This document shows, piece by piece, positions 1 through 12,125 of a stretch of 64,000 bases of DNA. Under the pieces are notes generated by a model. It made no database searches, was not told the origin of the DNA, and saw only the letters and a program-made list of their open reading frames with translations. The stretch comes from Malus domestica (taxonomy: Eukaryota; Streptophyta; Magnoliopsida; Rosales; Rosaceae). The stretch lies in contig NC_091675.1 in the NCBI RefSeq assembly GCF_042453785.1, positions 52,214,501 to 52,278,500 on the forward strand, given 5' to 3'. Position 1 is the stretch's first letter. Each line of letters begins with the position of its first letter. The position numbers were made by a program, and so were the translations under genes.

Positions 1-1
1 T

Positions 2-3000
2 GAATTAATTTAGAGTAGGGCTATTTACACATTTATTGTCACATTTATTTTCACTTTTTGCATATTGTTTTTCAATTTTTTTCCGTTTGATCAAATGATT
101 AGCAGAAAATCAATAGACAACCATTAACAAGGGTGTGTGGGAGGTTAAAAGGGGTGTGTAGATTGCACCATACTTAACTAAATGGGAGTCAATTTACCCT
201 TATGCCCATTCTTTGCTTTAGATTTCTCCTCCCGTTTTGCACTTCTTCTTCTTTTTTAGGAGAATGACTTACATGAAACGTAATGCATATACTAAGATGT
301 TGACAAATGTAAAGCTAAGATGATGACACTTGTCCTTTTGTAATTGAATGAGTTAGTTGTGATTGTAGTTAGTTAGAGGGAGATTGTTAGAAGGCAATAT
401 AAACAATGTTGTTGTAAGAGTGATCGCTATATAACCATAGTGTAAGAGTCATTTGCTTTGTCAAGGTGAAGAATACAAAGCTTTACTTTCTCTTTCTATC
501 TCTTAAATTTTGAAATGAGTACTCAAAAATGATGGTGGGAATCCCTAAGTAGAGACCTCCATTAGTAGGACATGATTGTCTATCTATTAATGGAGGATAG
601 TGAATCTTATTTACTACTTTTTCATGACTGGGTGGCCCTTTCTTCCATGATGCGCCAGACTGTAGAAATATTATGTCATCTGCGAGGGATGGTTGCTAGT
701 TTCTGTATGTAGCATAGCAACATTTTTGTTGATCTAGGTTGGACATACTGTTTTAGTTTATGGAATCAAAGTTGAATGAATTTAAAGGGCCCCATGAAAT
801 TCTCCCACCAACCTTTTTGATTCAAAGATGGTTACATATTAAGAATGAGCAATGCTGCCAACTACTGGCTCAGTTACTATAAAGTTGAAATTACTTTTAG
901 AGTAGAGTTATTTACACATCTATTTTCACCTTTTACATATTTTTTTTTTTTTTAGTTTTTGCCATTTGATTGAATGAATAGCAGAAAATCAATAGATAAC
1001 CATTAACAAAGGTGTGTGGGAGGTAAAAATGGGTGTGTGGATTGCACCACACTTACTTGAATAGGGGTCAATTTACACTTATGCCCGTTTTTTGCTTTAG
1101 ATTTCTCCTCCCGTTTTGCACTTCTTCTTCTCTTTCAAGAGAATGACTTACATGAAACATGTTGATGCATAAAATCGGTGAGGACTTTGGAATAACGTAA
1201 AGCGTCAAGTTTGTGACCTTCTCTCGATTACTCCGGTCACTAGTGAGGATAAGTATGTAAAGAGATAGAGATACAGATAAGGAAGCAAACGCAAGATGTA
1301 CGTGGTTCACCCAGATTGGTTACGTCCATGGAGTAGAGGAGTTCTCATTAATAGTGAAGGGTTAACACAAATACATTGGTTCAAGCTCCTCATAATGACA
1401 TTAGGGATCCATTGTAGGAGAATGATCTCCTTTTATAGAAGAAGAGAGTCTCTAGCTTTATTCTGACGTTGACACATGTTACACTGTGATTGGCCTCTAA
1501 TGTTGACATATGTCGCGTTGTGATTGGCCTCCTGGTTGAAGGGAAACTCTTGTGGGCCCTTGACAGTATAACGTTGACTGGTGCTTGGTAGTTTCAGGAT
1601 TGGTCAAGTATGGTACAAACAAAACGTAATGGATATACTAAGATGTTGACAATTGTAAAGCGAAGATGATGACACTTGTCAATGTGTAATTGATTGAGTT
1701 AGTTGTCATTGTAATTAGTTAGAGGAAGATTGTTAGAGGGCAATATAAACATTGTTGTTGTAAGAATGGCTGTTATATAACCATAGTGTAAGAGTCATTT
1801 GGTTTTTCAATGTGAAGAATACAAAGCTTTACTTTCTCTCTCTATCTCTTAAATATTTAAATGAGTACTCAAAAATGGTGTTGGGAATCCCTAAATAGAG
1901 ACTTCCATTAGCATGACATGATTGTCTATCTATTAATGGAGGATAGTGAATCTTATTTACTACTTTTTCATGACTGGGTGGCCCTTTCTTCCATGATGCG
2001 CCAGATTGTAGAAATATTATGTCATCTGCGAGGGATGGTTGCTAGTTTCTGTATGTACCATAGCAACATTTTTGTTAATCTAGGTTGGACATACTGTTTT
2101 AGTTTATGGAATCAAAGTTGAATGAATTTAAAGGGCTCCATGAAATTCTCCCACCAACCTTTTTTATTCAAAGATGGTCACACTATTAAGAATGAGCAAT
2201 GTTGCCAACTACTAGCTCAGTTGTTATAGAGTTTGAATTAATTTAGAGTAAAGCTAGTTACACATCTATTTTCACATTTTACATATATTTTTTTTAGTTT
2301 TTTGCCGTTTGATCGAATGAATAATAGAAAATCAATAGACAACCATTAACAAGCGTGTGTGGGATGTTAAAAATGGTGTGTGGATTGCACCATCCTTAAT
2401 TGAATGGGGGTCAATTTACTCTTGGGCCCGTTCTTTGCTTTAGATTTCTCCTCCCATTTTGCACTTCTTCTTCTTTTTAGGAGAATGACTTACATGAAAA
2501 GTAATGGATATACTAAGATGTTGACAAATTTAAAGCTAAGATGATGACACTTGTCAATGTGTAATTGATTGGGTTAGTTGTGATTGTAATTAGTTAGAGG
2601 GAGATTGTTAGAGGGCAATACAGACATTGTTGTTGTAAGAATAGTTGCTATATAACCATAGTGTAAGAGTCATTTCGTTTTTCAATGTTAAGAATACAAA
2701 GCTTTACTTTCTCTCTCTATCTCTTAAATTTTTAAATGAGTACTCAAAAATGGTGGTCGGAGTCCCTAAATAGCTACTTCTATTAGCAAGACACGATTGT
2801 CAATCTATTAATGGAGGATAGTAAATCTTATTTACTACTTTTTCATGAATGGGTGGCCCTTTTTTCCATGATGTGCAAGACTGTAGAAATATTATGTCAT
2901 CCGCGTGGGATGGTTGCTAGTTTCTGTATGTAGCATACCAATATTTTTGTTGATCTAGGTTGGACATACTGTTTTAGTTTAAGGAATCAAAGTTGAATTA

Positions 3001-5449
3001 ATTTAAGGGGGCCCATGAGATTCTCCCACCAACCTTTTTGATTCAAAGATGGTCACATTATTAAGAATGAGCAATCCTGCCAACTACTAGCTCAGTTGCT
3101 ATAAAGTTGTATTAATTTAGAGTAGCGTTATTTACACGTCTATTTTCAGCTTTTAAATATTTTTTTTTTCTTCAGTTTTTTGCCGTTTGATTGAATGAAT
3201 AGCAGAAAATCAATAGACAACCATTAACAAGGGTGTGTGGGAGGTAAAAAAGGGTGTGTAGATTGTGCCACCCTTAATTGAATGGGAGTCAATTTACCCT
3301 TATGCCCGTTCTTTGCTTTAGATTTCTCCTCCCATTTTGCAGTTGTTCTTCTTTCTTAGGAGAATGACTTACATAAAACGTAATGGATATACTAAGATGT
3401 TGACAAATGTAAAGCTAAGATGATGACACTTATCAATGTGTAATTGATTGAGTTAGCTGTCATTGTAGTTAGTTAGAGGAAGATTATTAGAGGGCAATAT
3501 AGACATTGTTGTTGTGAGAATGGTTGCTATATAACCATAGTGTAAGAGTCATTTCGTTTTTCGATGTGAAGAATACAAAGCTTTACTTTCTCTCTCTATC
3601 TCTTAAATTTTTAAATGAGTACTTAAAAATTGTGCTGGAAGTCCCTAAGTAGAGACTTCCATTAGCAGGACAGGATTGTCTATTTATTAATGGAGGATAG
3701 TGAATCTTATTTACTACTTTTTCATGACTGGGTGTCCCTTTTTTCCATGATAGGCCAGACTGTAGAAATATTATGCCATCCGTGTGGGATGGTTGCTAGT
3801 TTCTGTATGTAGCATAGCAACATTTTTGTTGATCTTATGTTGGACATACTGTTTTAGTTTAAGGAATGAAAGTTGAATTAATTTAAGGGGGCCATGAGAT
3901 TCTCCCACCAACCTTTTTGATTCAAAGATGGTCACACTGTTAAGAATGAGCAATGTTGCGAACTACTAACTCAATTGCTATAAAGTTGAATTAATTTATA
4001 GTAGCGCTATTTACACATCTATTTTCACCTTTTACATATTTGTTTTCTTCAGTTTTTTTCCGTTTGATCGAATAAATAGCCAAAAATCAATAGACAACCA
4101 TTAACAAGGGTGTGTGGGAGGTAACAAAGAGTGTGTGGATTGCACCACTCTGAGTTGAGTGGGAGTCAATTTTATGCCCGTTCTTTGCTTTAGATTTCTC
4201 CTCCCGTTTTGCACTTCTTTTTCTTTTTTAGGAGAATGACTTACATGAAACGTAATGGATATACTACGATGTTGAGAAATGTAAAGATAAGATGATGACA
4301 CTTATCAATGTGTAATTGATTGAGTTAGTAGTCATTGTAGTTAGTTAGAGGAAGATTGTTAGAGGGCAATATAGACATTGTTGTTGTAAGAATGGTTGCT
4401 ATATAACCATAGTGTAAGAGTCATTTCGTTTTTCAATGTGTAGAAGAATACAAAGTTTTACTTTCTCTATCTTTTAAATTTTTAAATGAGTACTTAAAAA
4501 TGGTGGTGGGAGTCCCTAAGTAGAGACCTCCATTAGCAGGACAGGATTGTCTATCTATTAATGGAGGGTAGTGAATCTTATTTACTACTTTTTCATGATT
4601 GGGTGGCCTTTTTTTCCATGATGGGCCAAACTGTAGAAATATTATGTCATTCGCATGGGATGGTTGCTAGTTTCTGTATGTAGGATAGCAACATTTTTGT
4701 TGATCTAGGTTGGACATACTATTTTAGTTTAAGGAATCAAAGTTGAATTAATTTAAGGGGGCCATGAGATTCTCCCACCAACCTTTTTTATTCAAAGATG
4801 GTCACACTGTTAAGAATGAGCAATGTTGCCAACTACTAGCTCAGTTGCTATAAAGTTGAATTAATTTATAGTAGCGCTATTTACACATCTATTTTCACCT
4901 TTTACATATATTTTTTCTTCAGTTTTTTTCCGTTTGATCGAATGAATAGCCAAAAATCAATAGACAACCTTTAACAAGGGTGTGTGGGAGGTAAAAAATA
5001 GTGTGTGGATTGCACCACTCTTAGTTGAATGGGAGTCAATTTTATGCCCGTTCTTTGCTTTAGATTTCTCCTCCTGTTTTGCACTTCTTTTTCTTTTTTA
5101 GGAGAATGACTTACATGAAACGTAATGGATGTACTAAGATGTTGAAAAATGTAAAGCTAAGATGATGACACTTATCAATGTGTAATTGATTGAGTTAGTT
5201 GTCATTGTAGTTAGTTAGAGGAAGATTGTTATAGGGCAATATAGACATTGTTGTTGTAAGAATGGTTGCTATATAACCATAGTGTAAGAGTCATTTCGTT
5301 TTTCAATGTGAAGAAGAATACAAAGCTTTACTTTCTCTCTCTATCTCTTAAATTTTTAAATGGGTACTTAAAAATGGTGCTAGGAGTCCCTAAGTAGAGA
5401 CTTCCATTAGCAGGACAGGATTGTCTATCTATTAATGGAGGATAGTATA
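2..5449. repeat. Tandem array of about 0.88-kb units (five full, one truncated)
   Basis: Units begin near 2, 887, 2235, 3109, 3988 and 4858, each at a variant of GAATTAATTTAGAGTAG. Unit length is about 870-885 bp once a 462-bp insertion in unit 2 is subtracted. The sixth unit breaks off near 5449, where it joins copia RNase H sequence. Each unit has an AT-rich part with a pyrimidine tract and a roughly 240-bp part (for example 1627-1860, 2500-2740, 5121-5365) matching the LTR that follows the copia remnant at 5931. Short open frames inside the units are not conserved between copies and are not called as genes. Copies differ by scattered substitutions and small indels. Confidence 0.9.
1160..1621. 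mobile_element. Solo LTR inserted in the second array unit
   Basis: This 462-bp block is absent from the other array units. It starts TGTTGATGC and ends TACAAACA, the usual TG...CA LTR termini. The flanks AAACA (1155-1159) and AAACG (1622-1626) fit a 5-bp target duplication with one mismatch, and the uninterrupted units show the empty site ATGAAACGTAATGG. A diverged piece of the same 3' end recurs at 11793-11844. No coding sequence is present. Confidence 0.75.
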
Positions 5450-5909
5450 TTAAGATTTAGATTGGGCTGCGGATATAAACACAAGAAGATCAATAAATGG
5501 CTATGTAGTCTTCTTAGGTTCCAATCCAATTTCCTGGCAATCAAAGAAGCAATCCACTGTTTCCAGAAACTTAACAGAAGCAGAATACAAGGCTCTTACA
5601 CATTGTGCTGCAGATGTGTATTAGATAAGGTCATTACTCAAAGACATTCATGAAACTACATTAGAACCTCCATGTCTACATTGTGATAACCATTCTGCAT
5701 TAGCATTGACTTCAAATCCTGTTTTCCATTCTCGGATAAAGCATATCGACACCGATTATCATTTTGTTCAAGAAAAGGTTCAAAAGGGTGACTTGAAAGT
5801 CCAATACATTCCAACTGAAGACCAAGTGGCAGATGTCATTACTAAAGGACTACATAGTCCAATCTTTATTCGACCGTGTCACAAACTTAGTCTAGGAGCT
5901 CCTAGCTAA
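5450..5909 (+). pseudogene. Ty1/copia RNase H remnant (end of pol)
   Basis: Reading the frame from 5460 gives a typical copia RNase H C-terminus: a DWA start, then [19 protein letters not shown], the TEAEYKAL motif, the HCDNHSALAL block, the HIDTDYHFVQEKV block and the terminal DQVADVITKGL motif. One in-frame TAG near 5623, where the family has Trp, interrupts it. The natural stop is TAA at 5907-5909. Upstream, the element has been replaced by tandem-array sequence at 5449, so integrase and reverse transcriptase are missing. The polypurine tract and LTR follow at once, which confirms that this is the 3' end of the element. Confidence 0.9.
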
Positions 5910-5913
5910 GTTT

Positions 5914-6165
5914 AAGGGGGGGGGGGGGAGTAATGGATATACTAAGATGTTGACAATTGTAAAGCTAAGATGATGACACTTGCCAATGTGCAATTGATTG
6001 AGTTAGTTGTGATTGCAGTTAGTTAGAGGGAGTTTGTCAGAGGGCAATATAGACATTGTTGTTGTAAGAATGGTTGCTATATAACCATAGCGTAAGAGTC
6101 ATTTAGTTTTTCAATGTGAAGAATACAAAGCTTTACTTTCTCCCTCTATCTCTCAAATCTTTCTC
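5914..6165 (+). mobile_element. Polypurine tract and 3' LTR of the copia element
   Basis: The tract AAGGGG... (5914-5930, a long G run ending GAG) lies directly after the RNase H stop, as expected for second-strand priming. The LTR-like sequence beginning TAATGGATATACTAAG at 5931 matches the repeated segment in every upstream array unit up to about 6150-6165, where the resemblance to the array fades. The exact right end is uncertain. Confidence 0.7.
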
Positions 6166-8141
6166 TTCCCGCTCATTGTTTTCTTACCAGTTTCATAGCC
6201 TAGCCTAGACAGTTTTACTGCATTGTTTGAAAACTGACTCATGATCACGTGATGTCCATTGTCTAACAATGTATTGTCATGTGTAATTTTTTTTTTTTTT
6301 CACATGACAATGTATGGTCGGAACGTCATATGACGGTGAACCTGTTCTCTGTAAATAACTCACCTTTTGTGGGTTCATAGTTGAGAAATATAGAGCAACT
6401 AAAGGGAAACAATACTCCTAGTCCTGGATGTGAAGAATGGTGAAAGAAAAAGGTTTTTTCTTTTTTATTGATTGGAACCTATATGAAGGGCTAATATATT
6501 ATGACAACAAAGCCAATCTAAAAAACAAGGTTTTCTGGTCTAAAGAAAATGTTGGAACCTAGTAAAATTGGACCAAATTCAACGAAAAGATTAATTTCTT
6601 TTTGTTAATTTTTTTTGGTTAAACGTTCTTGATTTTTTAATATCTCAAACATTTTTTGTTTGTCTTGAATTTTAAGATGTGAATTTATTTTCTTTAATGT
6701 GTTGTGGTTTTTTTTAGAAAGCATTAGACTACATTTTAGTTTTCCAAAACAAATATTTTTTCAAATAAATTCAAGTTCTCATTGAACAAACTAGAATTGA
6801 ATTTTACGGCTTAATTTTCATTGTATTGCAAAGAAGACAATATATACAAGATACAATCCTTATTCTATAAGGAAACAATAAAGGACACACAACTATCCTT
6901 CCTAATAAAGAATTTTAATATTTACAATATATTTACATACCCTTTTTAATACCACTCACGTTAACAACTAGGAGCATCGATTTTATTGCTTGACTAATCT
7001 AAGAATATTGGCCGCCTTGTTTGTTTAATGTGTTTTGGAAAAATAAGATGAAATTTACTAGAGTAAGAAGAAGAAAAATAAGAAACGTGGAAGTGGAGGA
7101 GAAAGAGAAAGCAAATAAGGGCACAAGAGTAACTTGGCTTTAGCAAGTGTCCTAGCAATAAACTTAGAAGTGGTTGTTTTTTTTTAAGAGAACTTAGAAG
7201 TGGTTGTATGCTCTTAAGAGACACAATATATGCTACATGTGTGATTTTAATGCTACATAACACTTAGTGCTAGACTATGAATGTTTTAGCCTTTAAATTT
7301 GATTTTCATAATTAAAAAAAACAAAAAAAATAAAAATAAAAATAAAACCCAAGAGGGATACAATTGACAACATAAAGAGACACATTAAGCTACACTCATA
7401 AGGAGGCATGCATGCCTTCTGGTATGGAGAGAGATGTTATCAGGCCAATAGAGAGATTTTGTGATAGTATGAAAGAGACAAAATAGCAAAGTTGTAAATA
7501 AGAAAATAAAAAAGGGTTAACATGCATGTAAAAGTTGTACGGGCATGCTTTCATAACTCTATAAATGAAGCCCTCCCCTTCACTCATCTCTCACATAGAT
7601 ACCTCCTAACTCTCAAGGATACAATTTTTGGAGCTGAGGTTTTAATTAAGATTTTTCTCTATCTTGTCTCATTTCTCTTCAATCTTCTCTTGGTATCTGC
7701 AATCTACTAATTACGGTATATTTCTCTCTTCCCTCATTTCTATTCAATCTTATAGAGCTATTTGATTGTTTGATAAAGTCTTTGTTTTAATGTTAATTAA
7801 GGAAGTAAAGAGGAACAAAACATTTTAAGTTTTCTCACCAACCAATTGCAAATCTACTGTCTGCGTAATTGGATGGGGGGCACCTTTTTGGGTCTATGTT
7901 TCTGTGACTTTTGAATGGGGGACATATAGGCCAATAAAATTCATATATGATAATACTCGTTGGGATTGTTTGCAAATTTTTGATCTAATAGATCTTCTTT
8001 TTTTTTGCTTGTTTTCATCAATAAACAGATGGGAGATTAAGAGTATTTGCTGATTAATTGAGAAATGTTCATGTTAAATTCTTGACATAAGCATATTAAG
8101 ATTGGAACTAATAATAAGCATGTTAAATCCAGTTCAGTTGG
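6166..8141. other. Intergenic, no gene seen
   Basis: AT-rich sequence without a convincing coding frame. Two points stand out: a short imperfect inverted repeat at about 6267-6317, around the words ACAATGTATTGTCATGTG and CACATGACAATGTATGG separated by a T run, and A/T-rich low complexity near 7310-7350. Confidence 0.6.
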
Positions 8142-8174
8142 AGTGTGTGTGTGCGTGTGTGTGTGTGTGTGTGT
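8142..8174. repeat. (GT)n microsatellite
   Basis: A GTGTGT tract with one GC interruption lies just upstream of the cyclophilin pseudogene. Confidence 0.95.
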
Positions 8175-8245
8175 TTTATCTTTTCTTTTCTTTATTAACA
8201 TGAAACTAATCTTTGAATTTACTGTATATTAATACAGGTATTATA

Positions 8246-8780
8246 ATGAATCCGAAGGTCTTCTTTCAGATTCGACTTCAAACTGGAAAGACGGGAAAAA
8301 TAGTAATGGAGCTCTACAAGGACAAAGCTCCATCAGATTTCGTTGAGAACTTCCGTGCTCTTTGCACAGGAGAGCACGGGAAGGGAGCATTTGGTAAGCC
8401 CTTACACTACAAGGGCTCCAGATTTCACAACGTGATTAAGGGCCTCCACTACAACAAGAAGATGATAATCCATAAACAACAAGACCCGGCTTACATTTTG
8501 AAATGAGGTCGGACCTGAAGCAGTATATGGAATGTCCCCAAAACACCACCTTTCTACCCCACCGTCAAGGGTGTTTGTCCATGGCTAATTGTGGAACAAA
8601 TAGGTATCGCTCCCAATTCTTCGTCACCTTTAAAGACTTCCCTATGTATGACAAGTATTTTGTAGTCATAGGGAGTGTTATTTGAAGACAAAGAGGGAAT
8701 TTTGGACTCCATTAGCTAGTGTGGCTCACTAGAAGGAGAACTTGACCAAGAAAATTGTAATTGAGGACTGTGGGGAGGTG
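8246..8780 (+). pseudogene. Cyclophilin (peptidyl-prolyl isomerase) pseudogene
   Basis: The first segment (ATG at 8246) reads [11 protein letters not shown], then [14 protein letters not shown] and [17 protein letters not shown], which are the hallmarks of the cyclophilin N-terminal half. After about 60 codons the frame is lost. A shifted frame near 8568-8684 gives LSMANCGTNRYRSQFFVTF, the matching C-terminal core, and a third frame near 8742-8780 gives TKKIVIEDCGE, a usual cyclophilin end. Frameshifts and a missing central segment make it non-functional. The FHNVI motif has Asn where active cyclophilins have the catalytic Arg (FHRVI). No introns are visible, so a processed copy is possible, but no poly(A) tail or target duplication was identified. 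Confidence 0.88.
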
Positions 8781-9625
8781 GAGCAAGGTGGCAGACTGGC
8801 AGTGGAGAAGCTTCCACCTCTGCATCTTAAGAAATTTTTTTGTGCTTTTTCTTTCTTCTTTTTTTAATTAATCTTGACTGTATTTCTTGTGTCTTCTTAT
8901 TATATTAGAAAATGTGTTATTTGAATAAGCAAGACTAATTAAGCTGTTTTCTCTTTGAAGCCAACTGGTAGTATTTGGGAATGGATGGATCGAGGCATTG
9001 ACAAATCTTTAATTGTTACCCATTTTAAAGCCCACCTCAGTTTATTCAACCAAAAAAAAAAATATTTAATTCAAACTAATTAAATATAATGAAACCCGCA
9101 AAACAACAATGGCAGAAATTAAATCGAGAACTAAAACTACAAATCCAAATAACCCTAATATCATAGCAACTAAATATTTACCGTTAGAAACGCAGAACCC
9201 TAATTTGAGCTCACGAGGCTTTACCAAAAAAATATTTAGACCAAAATAGCCCTGAAACCGAATTGAAATTTCGGAATCCTCAGAACTTCGGAATTGGCCC
9301 TTCAAGCTTAAATTGTTGGGCTTCTTTAATTTATTTGGATTTTGGACTGAACATAAATTTTTTTTCTTGCAACAAGTGTAACAAATTCATACAAAAAGTC
9401 ATAAATTCATACCAACTGCTAATTCCAACTCATACAAATTCATAATTTCATACCAAATCCAATTTACACGAAGCCAAATTCTCTAGTCTATCAAACTACT
9501 TAAATTAAAAGTGCATACAACCAAAATGAAATAAGTTGCAAACCCAAAAGCAAAAAGTTAAATTACAAATCAAATTTCCAAATGAAATTAAGCAAACCAA
9601 AAGCAAAACGTTAAGTTTAAGTTCA
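8781..9625. other. Intergenic AT-rich sequence
   Basis: No gene seen. 9340-9610 is rich in short repeated words such as AAATTCATA and CCAAAAGCAAAA. It may be the non-coding 3' flank of the minus-strand transposase remnant at 9626-9804, but this is inference. Confidence 0.5.
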
Positions 9626-9804
9626 TCATGTTTGGCCCCTTCCACGCGTTGATGGTTGACCCCTCACTCTTCTTGTAGTTGCTCTTGAAAGGGGTGCTTG
9701 CAAAGGTATTGATTGGCATTGTTGAACTTGAGGTGGTGGAGGAGGAGGTGGCATTTCATCTCTTTGAGTTGGATTCTCCTCACCTCTCAAATTAGGCACC
9801 TCTT
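9626..9804 (-). pseudogene. Possible transposase C-terminal fragment (Mutator-like?)
   Basis: On the minus strand a frame of about 59 codons runs from just after a TAA at 9805 to a TGA at 9626-9628. It encodes EVPNLRGEENPTQRDEM, a run of seven prolines, Gln-rich sequence and an Arg/Gly-rich tail (TTRRVRGQPSTRGRGQT). Such Pro/Gln then Arg/Gly tails are common at the C-terminus of plant Mutator-like transposases, but there is no catalytic domain here to prove it. It lies back to back with a plus-strand copia fragment. Confidence 0.35.
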
Positions 9805-9938
9805 AAAATTATTATGGCTAGCCAATTGTGAGGTTTATCGTTTAACCAAATACTTCGAGTTATTAATTACCTTTCAGGCACAACTAAGAAAAACCACCTA
9901 ACTGATGCTCACCGAACACAAATAAAGGGTCCAAATAT

Positions 9939-10224
9939 CCTATTGCCAATTATGTGTCATCACATAAATTATCGAAACCTGGCAAAGCTTTTGTACAACA
10001 AATATTCACTGGTAGTACTCTTAGTTCCTTGAAAGAAGCATTATCCGATGCTCGATGGACCAAGGCAATGGAAGAAGAAATGGATGCACTTCAAAAGAAC
10101 CAAATGTGGACTTTGGTTCCGTTGCCGCAAGGAAAAAAGAGAGTTGGGTGTAGGTGGGTATACACAGTCAAGTACAAAGTTGATGTGTCTATTGAGAGGT
10201 ACAAGCCACAATTGGTGGCCAAGT
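9939..10224 (+). pseudogene. Ty1/copia reverse transcriptase fragment (start of RT)
   Basis: The open frame includes ANYVSSHKLSKPGKAF, then EALSDARWTKAMEEEMDAL, NQMWTLVPLPQGKKRVGCRW and a VYTVKYK...IERYKPQLVAK block. This is the well-known junction between copia integrase and the first RT motifs. The match ends abruptly after LVAK at about 10224, where the family continues with a GYTQ motif; unrelated sequence follows. No LTR or catalytic YVDD motif is present, so this is a short relic. Confidence 0.9.
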
Positions 10225-10852
10225 ACACAGACATATGGTTTTCACAATACAGAAACATTTTGTCATGCCGCGGATACGGAGTCGGCAGAAAAACTCGAAC
10301 CCGAATCTGTAATCCAAGCTTAAAAAAAATAAATAAATAAAGAAACTGAATTAACGGGGTGAAAAATAAAATTCCTCTTATAAAAAGAACTCAAGAATTC
10401 TTTGCACGGCAAAAATAAATAAATGAACAAACTCTCTATCCTCACATCTAATTCATTCTCATTCCGCCTATCCTTTCAATTGTAGGGTGAGCTTTAACAG
10501 CTCAGTAGAGACATAACCTTATTAGATTGATAATATTAAATTAAGTGTCATGAATCATGTAATCAAGTGATGAAATCATTATCAATAACAGTGCATGAGC
10601 GCAATAGAGAGATCATAATCAATAAGAAATTTTTATATTCTTTGAACCAAAAGCTGAAATAGTATTGCTCAATACCAATTTAATCGAATTGGACTTGTGA
10701 AAGGACATATTTTATAAAGGGTGCTAAATACAGAACAGCTAAGCCCTAATATCAGAACAGAATTCAATATACATCTAACACTAAGCCTACATCCTCCATC
10801 CTCAACAGATCAAAGGAAATAGAAAGTGACGATCACCTTACCTCACTTGTTC
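10225..10852. other. Intergenic, no gene seen
   Basis: AT-rich non-coding sequence between the copia relic and the GC-rich block. Nothing recognisable. Confidence 0.5.
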
Positions 10853-10892
10853 CTCTAAACTGCAGAAGCTTAGCCCACTGAAAATCGCCTCC
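10853..10892. repeat. 40-bp direct repeat, copy 1
   Basis: CTCTAAACTGCAGAAGCTTA... matches 11380-11419 with two mismatches. The two copies start 527 bp apart and bracket most of the GC-rich open frame. Confidence 0.85.
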
Positions 10893-11325
10893 ACCAAACG
10901 AACCCGACGACCCGCAATCCCACCCAACCCTCCTCCCCGATCCCTTCACCCACTGGTGCGCCAACCAAACCTGCAAACCTTTCACCGCTGATCCTCTCGA
11001 TCCCCGGAGCTCCTCCGATTGCGATTGGTTCTCCGATGCCACCTTCGATTCGGACCATGACGTCAGCTGCTTCGTCACCAATCTATTCGATCGCCGCAGC
11101 TCCGAGCAGCAGCCCAAGACCGAGAGGGAGGGTTTTGGATATGGAAGCTTGAGTTGGGGTGGTGGTGGAAGGAAAGCAGAGTGCTTCGAATTCAGCTCAG
11201 GGAGGCGTGGCGGTATCGCCTGGCATCATGTTGGCCGGGCAAGGGCTCAGCACATTCTGAGCCAGCCTAGAGACCAGCTTGGGCTAGGTGCCAGCCTATC
11301 TGCTCGGCTGGAGTGGATTAGCTGA
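10882..11325 (+). other. Unidentified GC-rich open frame without start codon (exon-like fragment)
   Basis: From just after a TGA at 10879-10881 to a TGA at 11323-11325 the plus strand stays open for 147 codons in strongly GC-rich sequence, unlike its surroundings. The first part looks like real protein: a Pro-rich start (PPPNEPDDPQSHP), a Cys/Trp segment (FTHWCANQTCKPF), then CDWFSDATFDSDHDVSCFV and TNLFDRRSSEQQ, followed by Gly-rich and then less protein-like sequence. There is no in-frame ATG. I do not recognise the family. An exon captured by a transposon, or a gene fragment, fits best. A minus-strand frame over the same bases (11117-10833) looks like a shadow. Confidence 0.4.
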
Positions 11326-11379
11326 GTGCCGGGCCAATAATATGGCTAGGTGCCGGCATAAAGGTTCCCGGTGGAACTG

Positions 11380-11419
11380 CTCTAAACTGCAGGAGCTTAG
11401 CCCACTAAAAATCGCCTCC
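11380..11419. repeat. 40-bp direct repeat, copy 2
   Basis: Second copy of the 10853-10892 sequence, in the same orientation. It is followed by different sequence rich in pyrimidines. Confidence 0.85.
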
Positions 11420-12092
11420 TTGTTGGATAGACGATGCCATATCCATACAACATCATCAACTCTTTTTTCCTGGTTCTCTACTCTCACTTTCATTGTCTCT
11501 CAGTTTCGTCGGTTTTACAGAAGATTGTTCCCTCCTCCTATATATATGTTCATTTGTTTCCAACATATTTCCATCTTTGAGGACATCCAGTTAATCCTTC
11601 ATATCTCATCTCTGTAAATGAAATATCATTTTGCTTTCAGAGATGTCCTCAACCATATCATCTTTGGGTTTTGTTCCCGCATCATCACAACCCTATAAAT
11701 CTCTCGCTTCTCGATTGTATAAGAAAGGCGGTTCAATTTCTTTTTGCTTCGGCAAAGGTGCCTCAGCATGAACCTGTAAGTAGGTTCTCGAAGGTATAAC
11801 GTTGACGGTATTTAATAGTTTTGGAATTGGTCAAGTATGGTACTCCTTAAGTTCCCGACTAAAGAAAGTTTCACGGTTGAGGACTTGACAAATCCAAGTT
11901 ACTGAGTAATCATAAAACTTCTAAGTATTAAGGACTAGTAGCATGTAGTAGCATATAGTAGAAGTCATCCAAATCTCCAAGGAAGAAGAGTTGCCAAAGA
12001 AAGTATCTTGCTAGTAGCCAAATTGTCAAAATAATAAAGCTCACCCTTTTCTTTTCCGAATGACAGCTCAAAATTCATTTCTCATATATATA

Positions 12093-12125
<33 letters not shown>

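Noticed and set aside
1918..2121. Open frame inside a tandem array unit, with relatives in other units
   Set aside because: The frame is interrupted in sister units and has no family features; it is repeat sequence.
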